Assembly: GCA_902612125.1 (NCBI GenBank)
Contig: CACMBV010000019.1
Location: 1 to 41,817 of the forward strand
Direction: 5' to 3'
DNA: 41,817 nt
Source: an uncultured Verrucomicrobiota bacterium
GTDB lineage: Bacteria; Verrucomicrobiota; Verrucomicrobiia; Opitutales; Seribacteraceae
Below the pieces are notes generated by a model. The model was given only the letters and a program-made list of their open reading frames with translations, ran no database searches and was not told the origin of the DNA. This document shows positions 37,962 to 41,817 of the stretch, in pieces. The first letter of the stretch is position 1. Each line of letters opens with the position of its first letter. The position numbers were made by a program, and so were the translations under genes.

Positions 37962-39080
37962 ATGACTACCTTGCAAAATTCTAAATCTGTCTCACTGCTT
38001 AATTTAATTCTTCCAAAAGAATCTGTCGTAAAGGTATCGCAAGCTCTGCAGGATACTGGTGCGAAAGGGATCTTTCAAATATCCGCAAGAGGTTCTATTC
38101 TAAACGATGGTGGTTTTTTGCAGAAAATGTTTCCACCGCCGGCACCTGAGCAAATTCTCTTACAGGCATTAGTGCCAAATAGTATGATTGAAGAGGTTAT
38201 CGACTCTTCAGTTAGTGCGGGGAATCTTGAGAAGGTTGGTGCAGGAGCAGTTTTTACAATAGAATGCAATGACGCACATTTTGCCTCCAAATTCCCAACT
38301 GAGACTCTTAGTGAGGATGATGTTGCTTCAGACGGAAAAGCTGAGATGGAAGCTATATGTTGCATCTGCGAAAAGGGAATTGCTGATGATATTGCCAAGG
38401 CAGCCTTGGAAAATGGGGCACCTGGACCAACTGTTACTTTCGGTGAGGGAGGTGGAGTGAGGGATAAAATACCTATTCTTAGAATCACCAAGGGTCCAGA
38501 GAAAGAATTTGTTTGGTGTGTGGTTGATAAATCCGAGGCAGATGATGTTTTCGCTGAAATGGCACGTGCAGGAAGAATTACAGAACCGGGTCGTGGATTC
38601 ATGTACTCCATTCCCGTTTCTTCTGGATTAATTAATGTAAGTAGCACAATTTCCTCTTCCGCACATGGTGCAAATATGGAGCAGATAATCTCAGCTATTG
38701 ACGAAATAAAGGGCGGAAAAGACTGGAGAACATCTGCTGACGATCCCAAGTCAAAAGCACTCAAAACAACTTTTCTTGAAAACCTTGTTGGGCTTTATTG
38801 CATAGTACCCAGAGACCAGTATTCGACGGTTTATGATGCTATTCTTGAAGCCGGAGCACCTGGAGTAAGCACGAATTTTGGCGTCATGATTGACGCCGAG
38901 GATTCCGAAGAGGGACAGCATCAAAATGAAGAATGGGCTCTTGTGTATACATCAGTTGGACCCAGCAATGTTGACTCAGTTAGAGACTCTGTGCAGAAGG
39001 ATATTGAAAAACTTGGTATCGATCGATTTGCTTTTTATACTTTACCTATACCAAGGGCTTTAACATACCTTGGAGGTTAA
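37962..39080 (+). CDS. Protein of three fused PII-like domains
   Basis: From ATG 37962 the protein has 372 residues. Three segments each follow the PII layout (beta-alpha-beta, T-loop, beta-alpha-beta): 8-104 (LLNLILPKESVVKVSQAL ... LEKVGAGAVFTIE, with a B-loop-like turn), 127-221 (MEAICCICEKGIADDIAKAA ... GRITEPGRGFMYSI) and 275-372 (LVGLYCIVPRDQYSTVYDAI ... IDRFAFYTLPI). A helical linker (about 236-256) with HGANMEQIISAIDEIKGG separates the last two. PII proteins are homotrimers that sense nucleotides and control transporters and enzymes. Here one chain could form a pseudo-trimer. The basic nucleotide-binding residues of classic PII are not obvious. Adjacency to the DUF1538 gene (1 bp) suggests it regulates that protein. 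Confidence 0.85.
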   Translation: MTTLQNSKSVSLLNLILPKESVVKVSQALQDTGAKGIFQISARGSILNDGGFLQKMFPPPAPEQILLQALVPNSMIEEVIDSSVSAGNLEKVGAGAVFTIECNDAHFASKFPTETLSEDDVASDGKAEMEAICCICEKGIADDIAKAALENGAPGPTVTFGEGGGVRDKIPILRITKGPEKEFVWCVVDKSEADDVFAEMARAGRITEPGRGFMYSIPVSSGLINVSSTISSSAHGANMEQIISAIDEIKGGKDWRTSADDPKSKALKTTFLENLVGLYCIVPRDQYSTVYDAILEAGAPGVSTNFGVMIDAEDSEEGQHQNEEWALVYTSVGPSNVDSVRDSVQKDIEKLGIDRFAFYTLPIPRALTYLGG

Positions 39081-39134
39081 ATTTCCTTCTTCGTTTACGG
39101 GTAGGTTATATCTTAATTGCTGTTTTTTGTTATC

Positions 39135-40004
39135 TCAAAGTAACTTAATCAAAAGAGCACACCAATCACTTTTCTTACGGGTGTACATTTCAGCTTCCAA
39201 GTGGTCAGTCCGAAGTTGCTTTTGGAAAGTCTTGTGCACGACTTCAACTTCATAGTCCAATATTCCGGATAGAATCAAATTTCCTCTCTTTTGAAGTGCT
39301 CGAGTGAATTTAGTACAATAAGTCATCAGTACATCTGATTGTATGTTTGCCACAACACAATTATATAAATTCGAATCAATTGAACTGATATTTTTTTTCG
39401 AAAAATTAATTTTGGGAGATTTAAAATTAATAGAAGCATTGCTCTTGGCGTTTGCTATCGCACATTCGTCATTATCGATCCCCGTAATAGTACGAAAACC
39501 AAGGATTTGGGCAAATATACTCAATATTCCCGAACCACACCCTACATCTAGAAAGGAGTTTTTAGGTATTGCTTGTTGGTAATAAAGATCTGTTAGCAAT
39601 TCGATGCATAATCTAGTTGTTTCATGGTTACCGGTACCGAACGCCATTCCTGGATCAATATAAACGCAACTATCACCAAGATGATTAGCATTATTTAATC
39701 TCTCCCATTCGGGAATAAAGTTAATACCTTTGTAAGACCATGTCTTGAAGTGGTTTTTATAGGCTTCCTTCCAACATTCGTCGAGTTTTTCAATTTTAAT
39801 TTGATTCAGATTTTTGGATAATGACTCATTGAGATGCTGAATTTTCTCTTGGGAGTCTTGTTTGCTTTTGAATATTCCCTCGAGAAGTAAAACCTTTGTC
39901 TTTCGGTTTAGGACTATCGACCAAGGACTCGGAGCGGATTCAAAAAGAAAACTTTCTATTTCAAGAACTAGATTCTGATTTACGGGTGCTGAAACCTTAA
40001 TCAT
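39135..40004 (-). CDS. prmA: Ribosomal protein L11 methyltransferase
   Basis: PrmA methylates ribosomal protein L11 with S-adenosylmethionine. The 289-residue protein has the family marker FGTGNHETT before the SAM motif FLDVGCGSGILSIFA, TGIDNDECAIANAKSNASIN, and VVANIQSDVL (the (D/N)PPY-like position reads ANIQ, normal for PrmA). The N-terminal substrate-recognition domain is present but diverged. It lies 20 bp after purN and ends the minus-strand dnaJ-rfaE2-purN-prmA series; the PII gene converges on it. Confidence 0.92.
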   Translation of the reverse strand: MIKVSAPVNQNLVLEIESFLFESAPSPWSIVLNRKTKVLLLEGIFKSKQDSQEKIQHLNESLSKNLNQIKIEKLDECWKEAYKNHFKTWSYKGINFIPEWERLNNANHLGDSCVYIDPGMAFGTGNHETTRLCIELLTDLYYQQAIPKNSFLDVGCGSGILSIFAQILGFRTITGIDNDECAIANAKSNASINFKSPKINFSKKNISSIDSNLYNCVVANIQSDVLMTYCTKFTRALQKRGNLILSGILDYEVEVVHKTFQKQLRTDHLEAEMYTRKKSDWCALLIKLL

Positions 40005-40024
40005 GAAAGTAAGGACTTATAGAT

Positions 40025-40612
40025 TCATGGACTAAACTCATTGGAATTAGAAAGTTCTGCGATGACTGTGGGCAATAAATAATGCTCAGCCGCATGGATT
40101 TTTTGGGTGAAACTTTCTAAGGTGTCAGTATCCAAGATCCTCACCGGTGATTGTGCAATAATTTTTCCTTCATCAATACCTTCGGAAACCCAATGTACAG
40201 TACATCCAGAAATTTTTACGCCTCGTTCGTAGGCTCTTTTAATCGCGTGTAATCCCTTGAAACTTGGAAGAAGACTTGGGTGGATATTGACAATTCTACC
40301 TTGAAAAAATTCGATAAAGTTTATGGGCAGAATTTTCATAAAACCAGCCAGGACAACGATGGTGGCATTAAATTCACTGATTATTTCAATTAATTGCTTA
40401 GCATCATCAGATGATATTTTACTATTGTTTGTGCTTAAACCCATCAGTTTAGTAGGCACTGAAAATGATTCCGCAATTTTAAGAATAGGTGCATCTGAAA
40501 TATCTGATAAAACAGCTTTGACTGTAGCTTTCCCAAGCTTTCCCTTTTTTGAAGCATCAAGAATTGCGTGTGCATTCGTACCTCTACCTGATCCTAATAT
40601 TACTATATTCAC
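40025..40612 (-). CDS. purN: Phosphoribosylglycinamide formyltransferase
   Basis: PurN transfers a formyl group from 10-formyl-THF to GAR in purine synthesis. The 195-residue sequence has the N-terminal GSGRGTN motif, LAGFMKILP, the catalytic Asn-His segment NIHPSLLPSFKG and the downstream aspartate in SEGIDEGKIIAQ. The start is GTG at 40612. It lies 22 bp after rfaE2. Confidence 0.94.
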   Translation of the reverse strand: MNIVILGSGRGTNAHAILDASKKGKLGKATVKAVLSDISDAPILKIAESFSVPTKLMGLSTNNSKISSDDAKQLIEIISEFNATIVVLAGFMKILPINFIEFFQGRIVNIHPSLLPSFKGLHAIKRAYERGVKISGCTVHWVSEGIDEGKIIAQSPVRILDTDTLESFTQKIHAAEHYLLPTVIAELSNSNEFSP

Positions 40613-40634
40613 CTGATGGCTAAATTCGCATCGA

Positions 40635-41105
40635 TTATTTTATTTCCTTTTCGATAATTGCAGAGGACGATAGGTCTTTAAGCAAAGGAACAAAATCAAC
40701 CTTGGCACCAACTTGGTTGAGTGCTTCTCGTTCTTCAGGATTTAGCGTGTTATATTTATAGTCATCTGATTTAATGTAAAAGTCAGGCTTTAATAGCAGG
40801 ATTTCGGCTGCTATGTTTTGTTTATCAAATAAAAACACACCATCTACCGCCCGCAGTGAACTTAGTAGGTATGCCCGGTTTTCTTGTGAATTGATAGGCC
40901 TTTGACTGCCTTTAAGTTGCTTCACGCTTTGGTCAGAATTCAGACCAACAAAAAGTAAGTCACCAAATTCTGAGGCTTTGTTTAAGCTTGATGCATGTCC
41001 AGCATGCATAACATCAAAACAACCATTAGTGAGAACAAAAACCTCCTTTTTTTCCCGGGCTCTACGGCGAACCTCTATAGCATTTTGCAAGGAGAAATCA
41101 TTCAT
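40635..41105 (-). CDS. rfaE2: RfaE2-type heptose 1-phosphate nucleotidylyltransferase
   Basis: This enzyme joins a nucleotide to D-glycero-D-manno-heptose 1-phosphate to give an activated heptose for LPS core. From ATG 41105 it has 156 residues: NGCFDVMHAGH (the HxGH nucleotidyltransferase motif), GLNSDQSVKQLKG, FYIKSDDYKYNTLNPEE and the SSSAII end motif. Only this domain is present; the kinase half found fused in E. coli HldE is absent. A start at 41207 would overlap dnaJ and adds unrelated sequence. It follows dnaJ by 19 bp. Confidence 0.9.
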   Translation of the reverse strand: MNDFSLQNAIEVRRRAREKKEVFVLTNGCFDVMHAGHASSLNKASEFGDLLFVGLNSDQSVKQLKGSQRPINSQENRAYLLSSLRAVDGVFLFDKQNIAAEILLLKPDFYIKSDDYKYNTLNPEEREALNQVGAKVDFVPLLKDLSSSAIIEKEIK

Positions 41106-41124
41106 TTTGGCGAAAAATGAAAAC

Positions 41125-41817
41125 CTAATCGTTTTCGAAAAACTTCTTTGCCTTGCCAAAAAAGCCATCGTCTTCGGAAAAATTTTCCTCTCCACAAGAT
41201 TTTGCAAAATGAATGAGGGCGTCTTTTTGTTCTTTGGTCAACTTTGTGGGGACTTGAATTGAAATTCTGACATACAAATCTCCTTTCCTTGACGAATATC
41301 TCAGGTTAGGCATCCCATGATTTTTGAGCCTGAATGTTTTATTGGATTGAGTGCCGGTTGGAATTTTTAAGGAAATCTTACCATCAAGTGTGGGAACCTC
41401 TATGGTTCCTCCTAGCGCAGCTAGTGCGTAGGGAATTTGTACATCATAAAAAAGATCATCTTCATCTCTTTCAAACAGTTGATGATCCTTTATATTAACA
41501 TCCACATATAGATCACCTGAAGGACCTCCTCTTGAACCAGCATCCCCTCTACCCCTTGAACATAGCCTGTTTCCGTGACTGACACCGGCCGGAATTTTGA
41601 CTTTAACTTTTCCCTGTTTTCTCAGTCTCCCTTCACCGCCACATTGTTGGCATGGCTTTTCTATCATCACGCCAGTGCCACTGCAAGAAGGGCAGGTTCG
41701 CCTTATGCTTATAAAACCCTGATTGGATGCAACTTGGCCAATTCCTCCACAAGTTGAGCACATGACTTTACCGGAACCAGCTGCCGCACCACTTCCATTA
41801 CAGATAGTGCATTCAGC
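41125..41817 (-). CDS. dnaJ: Chaperone DnaJ (partial; N-terminus beyond the window)
   Basis: DnaJ (Hsp40) delivers unfolded proteins to DnaK. The window holds the C-terminal part. All four zinc motifs are visible: CTICNGSG (running to the window end), CSTCGGIG, CPSCSGTG and CQQCGGEG. After them come the substrate-binding beta domains (KVKVKIPAGVSHGNRLC, GDLYVDVNIKDHQLFERD, GTIEVPTLDGKISLKIP). The J domain and Gly/Phe region lie outside the window. The acidic tail ends FFGKAKKFFEND. It heads the series that includes rfaE2, purN and prmA. Confidence 0.95.
   Translation of the reverse strand, partial: AECTICNGSGAAAGSGKVMCSTCGGIGQVASNQGFISIRRTCPSCSGTGVMIEKPCQQCGGEGRLRKQGKVKVKIPAGVSHGNRLCSRGRGDAGSRGGPSGDLYVDVNIKDHQLFERDEDDLFYDVQIPYALAALGGTIEVPTLDGKISLKIPTGTQSNKTFRLKNHGMPNLRYSSRKGDLYVRISIQVPTKLTKEQKDALIHFAKSCGEENFSEDDGFFGKAKKFFEND

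Noticed and set aside
38075-38764. 229-codon minus-strand frame opposite the PII-like gene
   Set aside because: Its composition (many Ser, Pro, Ile) is that of an antisense shadow, and the plus-strand frame has clear PII homology.

Overview
The window is AT-rich bacterial chromosome, densely packed, with short intergenic gaps and few clear Shine-Dalgarno sites. Gene content (F-type ATP synthase, recA, mnmE/mnmG, a heptose-nucleotide enzyme for LPS, outer-membrane barrel and Wza/Wzc-type exporter) says Gram-negative. The protein flavour suggests a marine Verrucomicrobiota-like (PVC) organism, but that is an impression and not a proven placement.

Layout. (1) 1-1114: a sparse left end with two copies of a 32-bp repeat, the 5' half of a tRNA-Met that breaks off exactly at the anticodon loop, and a small SET-domain methyltransferase gene. 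(2) 12588 down to 1115, minus strand: recA, mnmE, mnmG, a broken trmB, then atpB-E-F-H-A-G-D-C. (3) 12691-15847, plus strand: HAD phosphatase, miaB, a membrane protein and gmk. (4) 21065 down to about 17357, minus strand: an O-antigen ligase/polymerase-like protein, a novel secreted repeat protein and gnd. Divergent from these, 21113-25448 encodes an outer-membrane barrel, a Wza-like export protein, a Wzc-like tyrosine autokinase and a small DUF4177-like protein. Together they form a polysaccharide polymerisation/export locus without glycosyltransferases in view. (5) 25441-26676: a small secreted protein and pssA. (6) 34458 down to 26644, minus strand: an 867-residue coiled-coil protein made of 23 strictly phased 36-residue repeats, a GAF-GAF-PAS adenylate cyclase, and two TPR proteins. 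This looks like one signalling or scaffold module. (7) 34543-39080, plus strand: a coiled-coil lipoprotein, a two-repeat DUF1538 membrane protein with an EF-hand-like insert, and a protein built of three fused PII-like domains. (8) 41817 down to 39135, minus strand: dnaJ (cut by the window edge), rfaE2, purN and prmA.

The most interesting points are: the three-domain PII fusion beside a DUF1538 transporter-like protein (possible covalent pseudo-trimer regulator); the exact 36-residue (72-residue super-repeat) coiled coil transcribed with a cyclase and TPR proteins, one of which is itself an exact 2 x 250-residue duplication; a trmB reading frame of normal length interrupted only by three in-frame TGA codons; two tandem parS-like palindromes inside mnmG that encode a repeated peptide insert; and a run of ten C in mnmE.
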